Source of the DNA: Zeus faber | Taxonomy: Eukaryota; Chordata; Actinopteri; Zeiformes; Zeidae | Assembly: GCA_960531495.1 (NCBI GenBank) | Contig: OY482866.1 | Location: forward strand, 18,387,346-18,451,345 | Reading direction: 5' to 3' | DNA length: 64,000 nt | In this document: piece after piece, positions 1 to 11,862 of the stretch | How the letters are laid out: every line of letters begins with the position of its first letter | Numbering within the stretch: position 1 is the first letter of the stretch | The notes under the pieces: model-generated | What the model was told of the DNA's origin: nothing | What the model saw: only the letters and a program-made list of their open reading frames with translations | Database searches by the model: none | Translations under genes and position numbers: made by a program

Positions 1-1640
1 TTCTCCCCAGTGAACGAGAGGGTCGCCTCTATGCGACTACAAGTTGCCAAGGGGAAAGCTCTGACTGTTGTGTGTGCTTATGCACCGAACACCAGTTCAG
101 AGTATTTGGCCTTCTTGGAGTCTCTGGGTGGCGTCCTGGAAGGAGCTTCGCCTAGGGACTGTATAGTTCAACTGGGAGACTTCAACGCTCACGTGGGCAA
201 CGATGGAGAAACCTGGAAGGGGGTGATTGAGAGGAATGTCCTGCCTGATCTGAATCCGAGTGGTTTGTTATCGGACTTCTGTGCTCGCCATGGATTGACC
301 ATAACAAACACCATGTTCGAGCATAGGGTGGCTCATAAGTGTACGTGGTACCAGACCACCTCAGGTCAAAGATCAATGATCGACTTTGTAGTCGTGTCAT
401 CAGATCTGCGGCTGTACGTCTTGGACACTCGGGTGAAGAGAGGAGCAGAGCTGTCAACTGATCACCGCCTGGTGGTTGGATCACATGGCGGGGGAGGCTG
501 CCAGACAGACCTGGTAAACCCAAACATGTAGTGAGGGTGAACTGGGAACGCCTGGTGGATGCCCCTGTCCGCGAGGTCTTCAACTCCCACCTCCGGAAGA
601 ATTTTTCATGCATCCCGGGGGAGGTTAGGGACATGGAATCCGAGTGGGTCATGTTCAAAACCTCCATGGCAGAGGCGGCTGCTAGGAGCCGGTAACCCAA
701 GAACCCGTTGGTGGACACCAACTGTTAAGGAAGCCGTCAAGCTGAAGAAGGAGGCCTTTCGGGCTTGGCTGGCCCAGGGGTCTCCCGAGGCAGCAGACAG
801 GTACCGGCAGGCTAGAAGGGGTGCGGCCCCGGCGGTCACTGAAGCAAAAACCCGGGTGTGGGAGGAGTTCGTGGAGGCTATGGAGACTTTCGGTTGGCCT
901 CAAGGAAGTTCTGGCAAACTGTTCGGCGACTCAGAAAGGGGAAGCAGGGCTTGGCTCAGGCTGTGTTCAGCCGGGGAGGAGAACTGCTGAACCGGACTGG
1001 GGATACTGTCGGGCGGTGGAAAGAGCACTTTGAGGAACTCCTGAACCCGACCAATATGTCCTCAGGGGAAGAGGCAGTCTGAAGACTTGGGGGAAGTCTC
1101 GTCCATATGCCTGGCAGAGGTCTCTGAGGCAGTTAAAAAGCTCCTCGGGTAAAAGGCGCCTGGGGTGGATGAAATTTGAGATGCTGGAGACTCTGGACAT
1201 TGTTGGGCTGTCTTGGCTGACATGCCTCTTCAGTGTCCCGTGGATGTCGGGTACAGTACCTGTGGAATGGCAGACCAGGGTGTTGGTTCCCATTTTTAAA
1301 AACGGGGACAAGAGGGTGTGCTCCAATTATAGGGGTAACACACTACTCAGCCTCCTCGGGAAAGTTTACTCCAGGGTGCTGGAAAGGAGGCTCCGGCCAA
1401 TTGTGGAACCTCAGATTCAGGGTTAGGGTTAGGGTTAGGGTTATCCCTAACCCTAACCCAACGGAGGAGCAATTACATATCCCAGCTGGCCTGGGAACGC
1501 ATCGGGGTCCCCCAGGAGGAATTGGAAAACGTTGCCGGGGAGAAGGGGGCCTGGAGCTCCTTGCTCAGCCTGCTGCCACCGTGACCCAGCCCCGGATAAG
1601 CAGAGGAAAATGGATGGATGGATGTGTGTGTGTATATATA
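1..1640 (+). mobile_element. Degenerate non-LTR retrotransposon (RTE/Rex-like LINE), 5'-truncated at the window edge
   Basis: The first 530 bases encode an apurinic-type endonuclease domain: LGDFNAHVG near 170-200, an [14 protein letters not shown] block near 370-410, and STDHRLVV near 455-475. After frameshifts, bases 1255-1415 encode the start of a reverse transcriptase (KNGDKRVCSNYRG, KVYSRVLERRLRPIVEPQIQ). The rest of the RT core is missing. Sequence resumes at about 1460 with what looks like a LINE 3' tail that ends in TGGATGGA repeats near 1612-1625, typical of fish LINEs of this type. Several frame breaks and the lost catalytic core make the copy inactive. The clade assignment (RTE/Rex-like) rests on resemblance only. 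The element may extend left of the window. Confidence 0.85.
1420..1459. repeat. Head-to-head interstitial telomeric repeat
   Basis: About four TTAGGG units (1420-1443) run directly into about two and a half CCCTAA units (1445-1459), forming a near-perfect inverted repeat. It lies exactly where the LINE loses its RT core, between the 'VEPQIQ' codons and the LINE 3' tail. The vertebrate telomere motif and its inverted order are read directly. Origin by double-strand-break repair is an inference. Confidence 0.9.
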
Positions 1641-1745
1641 TATATTGTGTGTGTATACTGTGTGCGTATGTGTGTGCTTGCACGTGTGTGCGCATATGTG
1701 TACGTGTGTGTGCATATGTGTTTGTGTATATGTAAGTATATATAT
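1621..1745. repeat. Degenerate (GT)n/(AT)n microsatellite
   Basis: Mixed TG and TATA dinucleotide tract directly after the LINE tail, with interruptions (GTGCGTATG, CACGTGTG). Confidence 0.8.
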
Positions 1746-2363
1746 TTTTTTCTTCGAGGGGCTGAAACATATCTAGCCGCCTCTCTGTTGCTTCACCTTG
1801 TTTCAGTGTCTCCTTCACCTGGGGTCCTGCCAGCGTCAGGATGTCCTTGCAAACTCCGTCTGAAATATTGTTAAATAAACGTTGTATCACATCAACTTTC
1901 TGCCAAATCAGGATCAGACTGTTCATTTGTCCATTTTCATATGGGAGGGGTTCGTTGTGGTTGTGCTGGTTTATTGGCTGCTGTAAAGCCTGAATTTACC
2001 CACAGGGATCAGAGTAAAATGTTATCCTATTTTATTTTATTTTTTAATTACAATAAAAAAACTAAACCAAAAAAAAACATCAGTCTGAAAAACTATTGCC
2101 AAATATGAAAAAATAGTAGAATACAGAAAATGCGATTCTATGTATGATTAAGACAAATCAATCTTGTAGTCCAGTTTGTTGTATATTTTTTGTTTATTTT
2201 TTTGGTTTATTTAACTGTTTGTCAGATATTATATAAACAGTATGTCCATTGTTTATTTTTCGGTTAATTGTTCATTTATTTTTATTGTAATGTTTTTAGT
2301 TCACGGCCATTTTATCTTTCTATCTATCTATCTAGGTATGACCTTAGTGCCACGAAACCACAC
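1746..2363. other. A/T-rich stretch without recognised gene
   Basis: No exon with family resemblance was found. A short TCTA run (about 2316-2334) lies next to the last visible PARP14-like exon. Further PARP14-like exons would be expected leftward, but none is recognisable between the LINE and this exon. Confidence 0.5.
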
Positions 2364-5300
2364 CCACTTGTGTCCAGATTCCTGAAGTTAGTGGGGTTCA
2401 CCACCACGTCTGTGGTTTGGTCGGTGATGTTCCCAAACACCAGCTCCAGGCGGACGCCACCGGCCAGTGCCAGCGACAGGTCCTCCAGGTCACTGGTCAG
2501 GGAGACGAAGGTCACTGGGAGGAAAGAAACCACAACTACTAACAGCTTTTTATAGGCATTGTCGATACAAATCATTCGTTTTTCCAAAAAGCCGGTCAAG
2601 CAATGATTAGAGAGCTGCAATTCTCATAAAATAAAAATAAAAGTTGAAATATAGTATTAGTGGCAGATATGAAAGGTCTCCGCTGATTACCATTCCCGTC
2701 CCTCTTTGTTTCACTGGTTCCTCCCACTTCTCACCAAATATTTCAAAAAGCTTACCTTGTCCCGCCTGGTTCATGTTTGAGCTGAGGTTTGAATAGACGT
2801 TGTGGTAGCACTGTGAATGGATACTTGGTATTCATTTCCTGATATTTGTTTATCCACTGAATGTAGCGTCTACATACGTGTGTATATTACATGTGTATGT
2901 ATTATTTGGAAGTATCTCATGGTGAGTGGGAAGGTTTTGGCTGCGGTCTGTCCAACCGCCAAGCCCAAAAGATCCAAGACACCATGTAAGCACCGAGGAA
3001 AAAACTACTATTAAAATCACTATTAGTGTCAGTTCATCTCAATTTATAAGCTGTCAATCAACGTGCTGTGACTCAAGCTGTGGGTCAGAGGAGAAATGGG
3101 GGTTGCAACTCGCCAAACTCGCCTGTTCCGTGTCGGGGTGCTTGACCACGACAAGGATGTTGGAGACGGAGCCGGCGGAGGCGCAACGTCCGAATTGCGC
3201 AATCTCCTCGGTCAGTGCCGCCACCGCCTCCGTCAAAGGGAATTTCAGAGCTACCCCGGGTCCGATCACCGGCAGGGCTACCGAGCGCCAGTGCTGCATG
3301 CTGCAGAGACCCAGACATCGTCTCAGCCCGGCCCTGAGCACCTGCGCAGATGATTATTGCAAAGTGGAGTCGACCGTCACCATAAATGTGCCACGTACTG
3401 TATTTGCCCCAAGAAGACAAGGGATCTTTATTTACTGCTGTCTAGCGACACCTCAACTCTCTGACACACATGGGAAAACTACCAAGAAGCCCTTAAACCT
3501 ACAATGCATTGCTTCTACTCCGGGGTAAATGACTGTACCCGGATGTTTAACAGAAATGGCATTCTGGGACTTAAGGTGTTATCCACCCGACAAAGAAGGC
3601 AACGCAGGTTAATTTACAAACGTATTCACCCCAATGCTCTGTCCTGCTGGTCCATCCCATGGCACACACTCTATGAAGAACATCTTGGAGCAACTGAGGG
3701 TTGGGGTGCCATCGACCTGCAACACCTCACCAGGAGCTGTGTTGCACCGCTTGGCCAGGGAGTCAAAGGTCAACCTAATTTGCTGCCCTATCTTTCTCAC
3801 GAGGCAGTCGCCGATTTTGGTTGACATCAGCTGCCTGTTGATCATTGGAACAACAAAGACGTCCGCCTGGAAAAGGGCAGACGATTGAGGATATTTCAGG
3901 GAAAATCTCATCACAGAACGATAATATTTGATTGAATTTATCATTGGCGAAAGGAATTAGGCATACGTCCAAACCTCGCTGAGCTGGAAGTACAAGTTAA
4001 TTTCAGCTGATTTAAAATGATATCGATCGACTTCAAACATGAAGCTAGTTATAATCAAATATATGGGAAAGCAACTTGTCTAATAATAGAGGAGACCCGC
4101 AGAGCGCTGTCTCTGGTACTACAAAATATTGTACACTTGAATTTTGAGGATGACCATACAATAGAACAGATGAAGGTTGTTTGATACCTGCTGGTCCTCC
4201 AACTGGCCAAGCTTGATTTCGAGCCTTATTTTGTTGACTTGAACATTCTTGGTGGAGCTTGTGGTAGTTTGGCTTTGCCCGCTGGCTCTGAACCTGTTTA
4301 ACATGGTTGTGACGTCGCCTCTGCTATCGCTGGAGCCAACACTGCCGGAGGGAGTTGCTGTAGTCGGAGAGGTTGCGTTGCGAGCTGACTTGTCTCTGAT
4401 CAGGACGTGGTAGGAGCTCTCGACCAGCTCCAAGCTCCTTTTCCCTTCGCCCTGGAAATACTTGTGAGCCCATGGCCCGTCCAAAGACAAGTCATCCCGG
4501 ATCACGGAGGACAGCCCTGAGCTTAACATCTCCTGGGCATCGTGAACCAGGTGATGGAGGCCAGTCAGCACCACACAGGGAGATGGAGTGCGGGAGGCTT
4601 TCATCTTCAGCCCAGCGGTTTTCATGCCCATCAGCGACAATATCTCTTCGTACATGTCGACCATTTCGACAAATGGCAGGGCAAGCTCGAGCTGCGTTTC
4701 TTCCTGGCTGAGTTGATAGTCCATCAGAACCTGTTTGACCCTTCCCACGTCTTCACTGTAGCCTATCAGTTGTACGCTGGGACTTGGGCTCCCACTGGCA
4801 GAGCAGGTGTAGCTGAGCACCACTCTGAGCCCTCGTCGGTTGGCCTGGCTCTCAGCTTGGGTCAGGGTGTCCTTGAGCCGGTCCAAGCACGGAGCCACAG
4901 ACAAAGCTTTCTCCAGCTGAACTGTCTCCACCCGGACGTCTCCCTGCACAGCGGCGGCTGCCTCGTCCAGAGCGCGAGACGACAAGCTGGTCAAAACTAG
5001 GTTTGAGGCAGCGATCTCCAGGGAAACCGGGTCGCCAAGACTCTCCTTGAAGCGAGCCTCGTACTTTGTAATGGCACCGCTGTATGTTAAAAAGTTTACC
5101 AGGATATCAGGAAACTGAATTGTTTTCTGCTTTATCTCTTTGGTCAATTCCTCAAACTTCGCTGACACTGCCTCTACTTCCTTGTAATCGCCCTCAAAGA
5201 TGATTATATGAGGCTGATCTTTGTGGATTTTTACCTCTGGGGAATGGGGCAGAAATTCTCGCTTGAACGCCTCTTCGATGAGGTTGTAGTGTTTGTCATT

Positions 5301-6541
5301 AATTGTGATCTCTTTCCTGGTTGGGATTTTCTCTTCCAGGACGGCGATCCTCTCCTCGACCTGAGCAACCTCTCCCACAATCACCGCAAAACCACTTTCT
5401 TTGTACACTCGTAGATCCTCCGTCTGGAAGGAAAGGTCTTGAAGGAGGGTCTTGACTTTTTCTGGTTCCAACACATGATAGGGGAGGTAGCTCTCGAGGG
5501 CACCGGTAAAGATTTGGTCCACCAGTCGCTCCCACCTCTCTGCAGCGCCTGTAGGATCTCCTCCAGGCCCTTTGTCGACATTTCCTGTCACCACTGCTTC
5601 CTCTTCGTCCGGGTTTAAGCGGACCGAGCAGCCGATGGCTGAGAGCTGTTTGCGCAAGAATTTGGTGGCCTTGGGGCTGTCTCTTAAATAGTACAAGAGG
5701 TAAAGGTCCAAACGGAAGACCTTCTGAAGCTCTTTTTCGTTTGTTTTGCGGAACGCCTGGTGAGAGACACAAATCGAAATTATCCAGTGGACTTACGGTA
5801 ATCGAGACGTCACAACAACAACAACGAATGGTAACCGTAACAGACTTGTCTTAAGTTTTGCCCAACAGGTTTGTCTGCATGGTTGCAATGCCGCAAGGTT
5901 ATCCCTGACAAACTTCCCTATCTTAAATCTCAATAACATGGTAATATTTTCATATACGCCAGCTACAATAATATTTACAACCCAAGGGTTTGACATTCTC
6001 GCCAACCGACACATTTCTCAGTTTGCACTCTCTCTGCCCACCTCTGGATGACTGGTTGACGGTTGTTCCGTTAATTTGAGACTTTGAAGTGGGTTGCTGC
6101 GGCTCACTGTGAGGCTCAGTTGTCCATGAGGCAGAGAGACAATATGGTTCTTTCTGGACAGAACCATCTCTTGGGCTACAAAGGTGTTTGTCAGAAAACA
6201 GGAAAACGGGGTCACAGTCAGTTAACCCTTTAACTGGACAATGTCATGGTAGAGCAAAGAATACATTATTAATCAATTAGAAGCCATGGACGAGGTTAGA
6301 TACGGTGAAGCACTCCAAATAAATACGTGAAACGCACAATTCAACAGAAAGTGAATCTCATTTCCTTACTTTCTTGGCTCATGAAGCAGATCTTATAGGT
6401 GCCGTCTCCAACCGCCTGTAGTTTCTCGCATTCCCCGCCACCAGATTCTCTCTTTATCTGAAAGTATCTTTCGATCTTCTTCTTCTCTCTCTCTGTCAGG
6501 TCCCCCGCCTCGAAATATAACGGGTATTGACATTCCTCCAT
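2364..6541 (-). CDS. parp14-like: PARP14-like mono-ADP-ribosyltransferase, 5' part (7 exons, 3' part outside window)
   Basis: Exons in transcript order: 6370-6541 (ATG at 6541), 6042-6175, 4188-5756, 3630-3866, 3123-3341, 2756-2810 and about 2364-2514; phases agree across all joins. Exons 1-2 encode an RRM-like N-terminus (EREKKKIERYFQIKRESGGG). The 523-codon exon 3 holds KH-like repeats followed by a Ser/Thr-rich linker. Exons 4-5 make a first macro domain (PGEVLQVDG, FFIECVPWDG, PVIGPG). Exon 7 opens a second macro domain (GNITDQTTDVVVNPTN). PARP14 proteins mono-ADP-ribosylate targets and act in interferon and STAT signalling. The WWE and catalytic ART domains are not in the window, so catalysis is inferred from the family. 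Exon 5 appears to use a GC donor. An ISRE-like motif lies about 90 bp upstream of the ATG. Confidence 0.9.
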
Positions 6542-6626
6542 TTTGGCTCAAATCAAAGTTCCGGGGCTTTCAACCTTCGGCATCTGAAGGGACAAGCTGT
6601 GCGTGAGCCTCAAACAGTGACGGATT

Positions 6627-6639
6627 GGTTTCAATTTCA
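6627..6639 (-). promoter_or_regulatory. ISRE-like element upstream of the PARP14-like gene
   Basis: GGTTTCAATTTC (6627-6638) fits the interferon-stimulated response element consensus RGTTTCNNTTTC. It lies about 90 bp upstream of the PARP14-like start codon, a usual distance for an interferon-induced promoter. The match is seen directly; function is inferred. Confidence 0.6.
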
Positions 6640-6918
6640 TATTGCACTCTGGTAAGGTGTCACTCACTCATTCCGATGGAGCTACTGTAGGCTCCTTGAC
6701 GCTTGAGGCTCCTCCTCCTCAACCCTCACTGTGAGCATGCAGCCTGTCGCTGTCGCAGCTCTGGACACACATGGGTGAAATTGCTATTGACCCTTCTCGT
6801 CTGACTCTGGGCAAGACGGACAATCCCTTCAAATATCATGTCGGGGCCACGAAATGTAGTGCAAATCGGAAGACAAACACAGGGACCTTTTCAGAAAAGA
6901 GGTTTCAGTCTTTATTAT

Positions 6919-6919
<1 letters not shown>

Positions 6920-6971
<52 letters not shown>
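6920..6971. repeat. (GT)26 microsatellite
   Basis: Perfect GT run. The copy in unit 2 (16944-16986) is 8 bp shorter. Confidence 0.97.
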
Positions 6972-7119
6972 ACTCCCTCTTCTGCAATCCATCTTGTGAA
7001 TTCATGAAAAGGAATGCTTGTTGCAAGCACACTGTCAAAGGTTATTTGAAAAGTAAGGATAATCATTATAACGTTCTGCACACGGCAGGAAGGACTCATT
7101 GCATCATAGATGGAATGCT

Positions 7120-7255
7120 AGATAGGTACTTTATTCTGCTCCGGAGAGAAATTTCTGTGTCACAGCAACTCACACCAAAACAGGCATAATAATAATAATA
7201 ATAATGATAATAATAAATATAGCTACCGGCAGCAATACACGGGGTCCAGCAAATT
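7120..7255. repeat. Dispersed fish repeat with (AAT)n tail
   Basis: The segment has a TACTTTATTCTGCTCC start, an (ATA)n run, and a block near GCAGCAATACACGGGGTCC. Related sequence appears at 17136, 28925-28990, near 43165 and near 61640, so it is an interspersed family. The class is not determined. Confidence 0.6.
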
Positions 7256-7368
7256 CGTTTTTGGTAAATATTGCAGTTTTGTTGATTTTTTTTGTGAAAT
7301 TTCATGCATCTGGTAAATAGACTAAGCCATTGTCAGAAAGGTAAATAAAGAAATTATTCACCTTCATT

Positions 7369-7740
7369 TTAATTTTTTTTACCATTACCACCGGTCACGT
7401 CGGTCACCATATTGTTGTTGCCGTACCTGACACAGAAGAAGTCACCCGTGATTAACTGTCGTTGGACGGAGGAAGTGTTTGTCATCAAGTTGGTCGTTTT
7501 GTATTTGACCAGGTAACGGTGCATGACAGACGTTGTCATGGTTACTGTGACATCCACGTTAGGTTGCATTGCATCATGGGTGACTTCTAGAGTTCCGCTG
7601 AAGCTGCAGTTGTGTTTCTCTGCGAGGTTGGAATCTGTCGCAATTTTGGCAGGTGCAGTCGTCCTCGTCGCTGTTGAAACTTTCCCGACTTCCCCCGCAC
7701 TCGATGCATATGTAACCTTCTGGTGACCCCTACATGATGG
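7369..7740 (-). other. Unrecognised open frame with a paralogous C-terminal tail at 29.6 kb
   Basis: On the minus strand one frame stays open for about 118 codons and ends in FFCVRYGNNNMVTDVTGG followed by GNGKKN and a stop. I do not recognise the family. It holds two Cys residues and several NxS/T motifs, which would fit a secreted domain. A diverged copy of only the last ~25 codons, with the same stop, lies at about 29640-29715 minus. Flanking untranslated sequence is conserved between the two copies as well, so the similarity may come from a repeat and not a gene. No initiator or splice context is convincing. The unit 2 copy is at 17385-17756. Confidence 0.3.
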
Positions 7741-8686
7741 GGGTACCTATGCTAAAAGTCTGTGTCTAAGGTTGGATCAGGTTACTTAAGATTCCAGGTT
7801 CACATCTGATTGGTAAGGGGATTGATTGTAGCTTATTGAGATTTATGAGACCTCCAACCCACACAACAACACGTGACCACGACTTGAGAGAATAAAAGTT
7901 ATATATTTACAAAGATACCTTCAAGAAAGGAATAAAGAAATGTATATGTTCTCTCAACATTGCGGCAAATAAGGTAAACCCAGAATCACATCCCGAAAAA
8001 AGTTAAATGAAACAGTTTGCTTGGTTTGGCCACAAGAACCAAAAGAAAACCCGAAGAAAAGTAGGAAAGAAGAGTACTCCGAATAAGAAAAACATCAAAA
8101 CAAAATATTCCTCAGTTTAGTCCCCCAATTTCGCTCCTACCACCCCTGGGCCCGAGCGCAATGTCCATGTGACGGACATCTGACGAGAGGTGATGCCATC
8201 CAGGAGCAACGACGATGGCAGAAGCAGTAGAATCCAATTGGATCCAGCGGCAGTCCGACCCTCAAAAAAACCCCAAAACAGCCAGGATAATCTGTCTATT
8301 TGCTCGGAAAGCACCCGTCTGGAACTCTCCCCAGAAGTTTAGGTATATTATATATATGTAATTATATATATATATATCATTTTCAAACCACCATCGCAGT
8401 TGCGTCTCCTAGTTCGTCTATGCTCTGTGCTTTATCGTCTCCGCACATGCGCTCCGGATGCATTTTGGGGCCTCGTAAATTACATTGGTCAGCGATTATC
8501 TCAAATAAATTAAACTGTAGCTTGAGAACTACAGAAAATAACTTGGGTTACACCTACATGTTTGTTTGTCAAATTAGAGGACGCTATTAGGCCCACAATT
8601 TCTAACGGTCACTCCTCTGGGAGCTTCATGTCAACTTCAATCTCTGTCTGATTTCGGAACAATGATGGTGGTCTTGGTACTTGTCA

Positions 8687-8845
8687 GTGTAGAAGATATT
8701 CTTCTGCAATGATCGGTGAGGTTAATCTGCCCGCTACAAGAAAAACAAAACTGAGAATATTCAAGATGATTTATTCTGCAGAATAAAGAGAAAGATTCAG
8801 GACCGCTCCAAAGCAGCGTCCTGATCAGTCTACCTCTACTTTACT
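8687..8845. repeat. LTR-like repeat, copy a
   Basis: A block of about 150 bp (AATGATCGGTGAGGTTAATC, TTATTCTGCAGAATAAAGAG, GCTCCAAAGCAGCG) recurs at 14641-14790 with about 85-90% similarity by eye. It contains an AATAAA. It may be a solo LTR or the end of a DNA element. Unit 2 copies lie near 18703 and 24653. Confidence 0.55.
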
Positions 8846-10199
8846 TGACGAGGCTTTTATAGTCATGAGAGGTTGTGTCCCATTCTGAGACTTGCCATGT
8901 GATTCGCTGTTGTCTTCAGTAACAGCTGACAACATGTTTTAACGGAGAAAAACAGAACACTTTCGGTGCCGGGAAAGCAAACTTTGAGTGTTTACACAAA
9001 TGGTCCTTTTACGATCTCGAAAAACAGAGATAACGACTAAAACATTTGCGACGGTGGTATACAGGAATGATGAAGATCTCGTGTGAAAGAATGGGGCGTT
9101 GCGAAACAAACATACGCCTCAGCATTTAGACATCACTTGGTGGTAGAATTATATCATTCATTAACATTGATCATCATTTTTCTCTCACATCAGATACGCG
9201 CAGTCGCCTCGAAAGCGAGTCGTCAGCGATGTAATCTCTCCCTGGGACACGTTTGTTTATTCTCCCAGACCTTTTCGTATCCTGTTAAAATTATTTCCTT
9301 TAATGAAAACATAATCTAGGTAATTTTGTGTCCACGTGCGAACATTCTGCATCTTGTTTTTGAGAACTGCTGTTAAACAAATGGCTGCACATTCTTGTAT
9401 TTGACACCCCCACGCCCCGGACCATCAGCCCCAAAATTATTGATTAAACAATATCAACAAGGGTGTGATGGGGCTGGACCCCTAAAAAATCAATAGGAAT
9501 ACAGATGTAAAAAAGAAAATGACATTGTGTGGAAAAATGTGAAAATATGCGTCTTATGCCTGCAGGTGGGGGTGCGTTGTATGTGCACCCTTCAGGTGTG
9601 CAGGCTCTCCTCACCGGTGCTCTCCCGGCTGGGCTGCCGCTGCTGCTCGGGACTCCTCTGCTGCCGCACCTCCGTGCTCGTCATCGGCTCCTCCATTGTT
9701 TGACACATCGATTGCCATTATTTTTTTATATTTGAATTCCATTGTTTTTTCAGCCCCCCCCCCCACATTGTAATTGTTCGATAATTCTCTGATTTTTAAA
9801 TCCTGAAACGATCTGGAAAACCAACTCTGGCATCACACACGGGCACGACTTACGTCTCGTTTATCCGGCTTTGGCACCTTCTTAAACCGTCCAAACCTCT
9901 TCAGAGGAAATGGAGTTCATCCCAACTTTCACGGATCACGTCTCCTCGCCATGAACATGGAACGTTGAAATCCTCTCTTCACTACTGACGTTTGGTGAGT
10001 CCGATCCACTCTACCGACATTAATGACTGTCACTCTGCTTTTATACTCTGGATTTAACATAATACCTACCATTGTTCATGGCATCATCAAATGAGGATCC
10101 TGTCAACAACTTCAACTCAAAAAAACAAAACGTCATTGGTAACATTGCACCTGTTAAAACAAAAAACATAAAAAAAATAAAATAATGAAAACCCCCCCG

Positions 10200-11685
10200 G
10201 AGAAATGGCACGGTTGTTAGGCAGCTTAAAAGAGGGTGCCGCTAGGCAGCACAAAGTGGAGAAAGACCAAACTTTCAGGTTCACCATGAAATTGACAAGT
10301 ATAGACTCAATCAGTGCAACGAAAAAATCAAACAGGCCAGACAGTCTTTCTTCTCTCAGATCATTCATGGAAATATCAACGATAGTAAAGTTCTCTTCTC
10401 CACTGTTGATCGACTTATTCATCTGCAATCTACAACCCCGTCGGAGATGCTCTCCACTGAAAAATGAGAAGAATTCGCTCCGTTTTTCAAGAACAAAAGT
10501 ATAGCTATCAGACAGAATATTAGTGCCTCAACCCCCAGAAATGAACCTTCCCTCCAGGTCCTGCTTGGACCCTCTCCCTCCCTCATTTTAAAAAACTGTT
10601 TTTAACGGTTTAGCACATGAGACATCAGAAATTATAAACGGCTCTCTCAGTAGGGCATATTTCCTGCAGCATTTAAAACAGCTGTCATTAAACCACGACC
10701 GAAGAAGAGCAATCTTGATGCAACAGTTGTTGTTAACAGTTTTAGGCCCATTTCCAACCTGCCGCTCCTCAGCAAAATACTTGAACTTACTTACCTTCAG
10801 CTTAACAACTATCTAACATCAAACAGCCTTTTAGACATTTACATTTACATTCAGTCATTTAGCAGACGCTTTCATCCAAAGAGACTTACAAGGGAGAATG
10901 ACGTTCAAGCTACATTGCAACAGAAACGTTAGTGTAACAATAAATAAATAAATAAATACTGCTAAGTAGTGCTAAGTAATTGTAAGTTAGGAGAGGAGGT
11001 GCTCTCTGAAGAGCTGGGTCTTCAAGTGCTTCTTAAAGACAGAGAGGGGAGGCCCCTGCTCTGGTGGTTTTTGGCAGCTCGTTCCACCAACGTGGAACTA
11101 CAAATGAGAATAGCCTGGATTGCCATGGTTGTACATGTGCTCTTACAAGAGCATTTAAGTAAGTCAATCTGCAGCACAGAAACAGCACTTAGGAAAAGAT
11201 CTATTCTCGTGCGCCTAGATCTCAGTGCTGCCTTTGACACTGATGACCATCATATTTTATTAGAGCGATTACAAAAACGGGTCGGCCTATCTGGCCCTGT
11301 AGTAAACTGGTTCAGAACCTACCGACAGGACAGGCGGTTCTTTGTGTCCGTTGGAGATTTTGTCTTGAACAAAGTGGATATAATATGTGGAGTGCCCCAA
11401 GGTTCGATTCTTGGACCATTATTGTTTCATCTCTATATGCTCCCACTTGCGCATATTATAAAGAAACACAAAATTAATTACCATAATTATGCGGATGATT
11501 CGCAACTGTACATTTCCCTATTTGTGACAGGCTTCCTGTCAAAAGCAGACTCTGAAAAATTAATGCATGCATTCATAACGAGTAGATTAGACTACTGTAA
11601 TGGCCCATTCACCGGCCTCCCGAAATCAGCTGTGTGGAGGCCTCAGTTAATCCAAAATGCGGCTGCCGCTTCTGTATGTTGTAAG

Positions 11686-11727
<42 letters not shown>

Positions 11728-11862
11728 GTGAGATTTGTTTATCCTGTTTTTATGGTTACACAGTCGTTTTATATATTTTCTTTGGTTGTATTTCTCTGTA
11801 AAGCACACTGTGTTGCCCCTGTATGAAATGCGCTTTGTAAATAAAGTTTTACTGGACTTGGC
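10200..11862 (+). mobile_element. L2-type LINE remnant (reverse transcriptase and 3' end)
   Basis: Bases 11200-11520 encode the RT core: RLDLSAAFDTDDHHILL, GLSGPVVNWFRTY, CGVPQGSILGPLLF and NYADDSQLYIS. The YADD active-site motif is intact. Upstream (10230-10830) are frameshifted L2 linker codons. The 3' end has the usual fish L2 tail (TGTAAAGCAC, AATAAAGTTTTACTGG) near 11800-11862. The element is split by the insertion at 10838-11150 and by a (GT)n tract, and is not functional. Confidence 0.88.
10838..11150 (+). mobile_element. Short non-autonomous element inserted in the L2 LINE
   Basis: It begins with ATTTACATTTACATTCAGTC followed by ATTTAGCAGACGCTTTCATC, a motif common in fish MITE/SINE-like repeats, and ends near 11150 where L2 codons resume. 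It contains an (AATA)n run. The open frame at 10969-11826 fuses this element to L2 reverse transcriptase and is not a host gene. Confidence 0.7.

Noticed and set aside
10969-11826. 285-codon open frame with reverse transcriptase motifs (and its twin at 20987)
   Set aside because: It fuses a short non-autonomous repeat to a decayed L2 reverse transcriptase; not a host gene.
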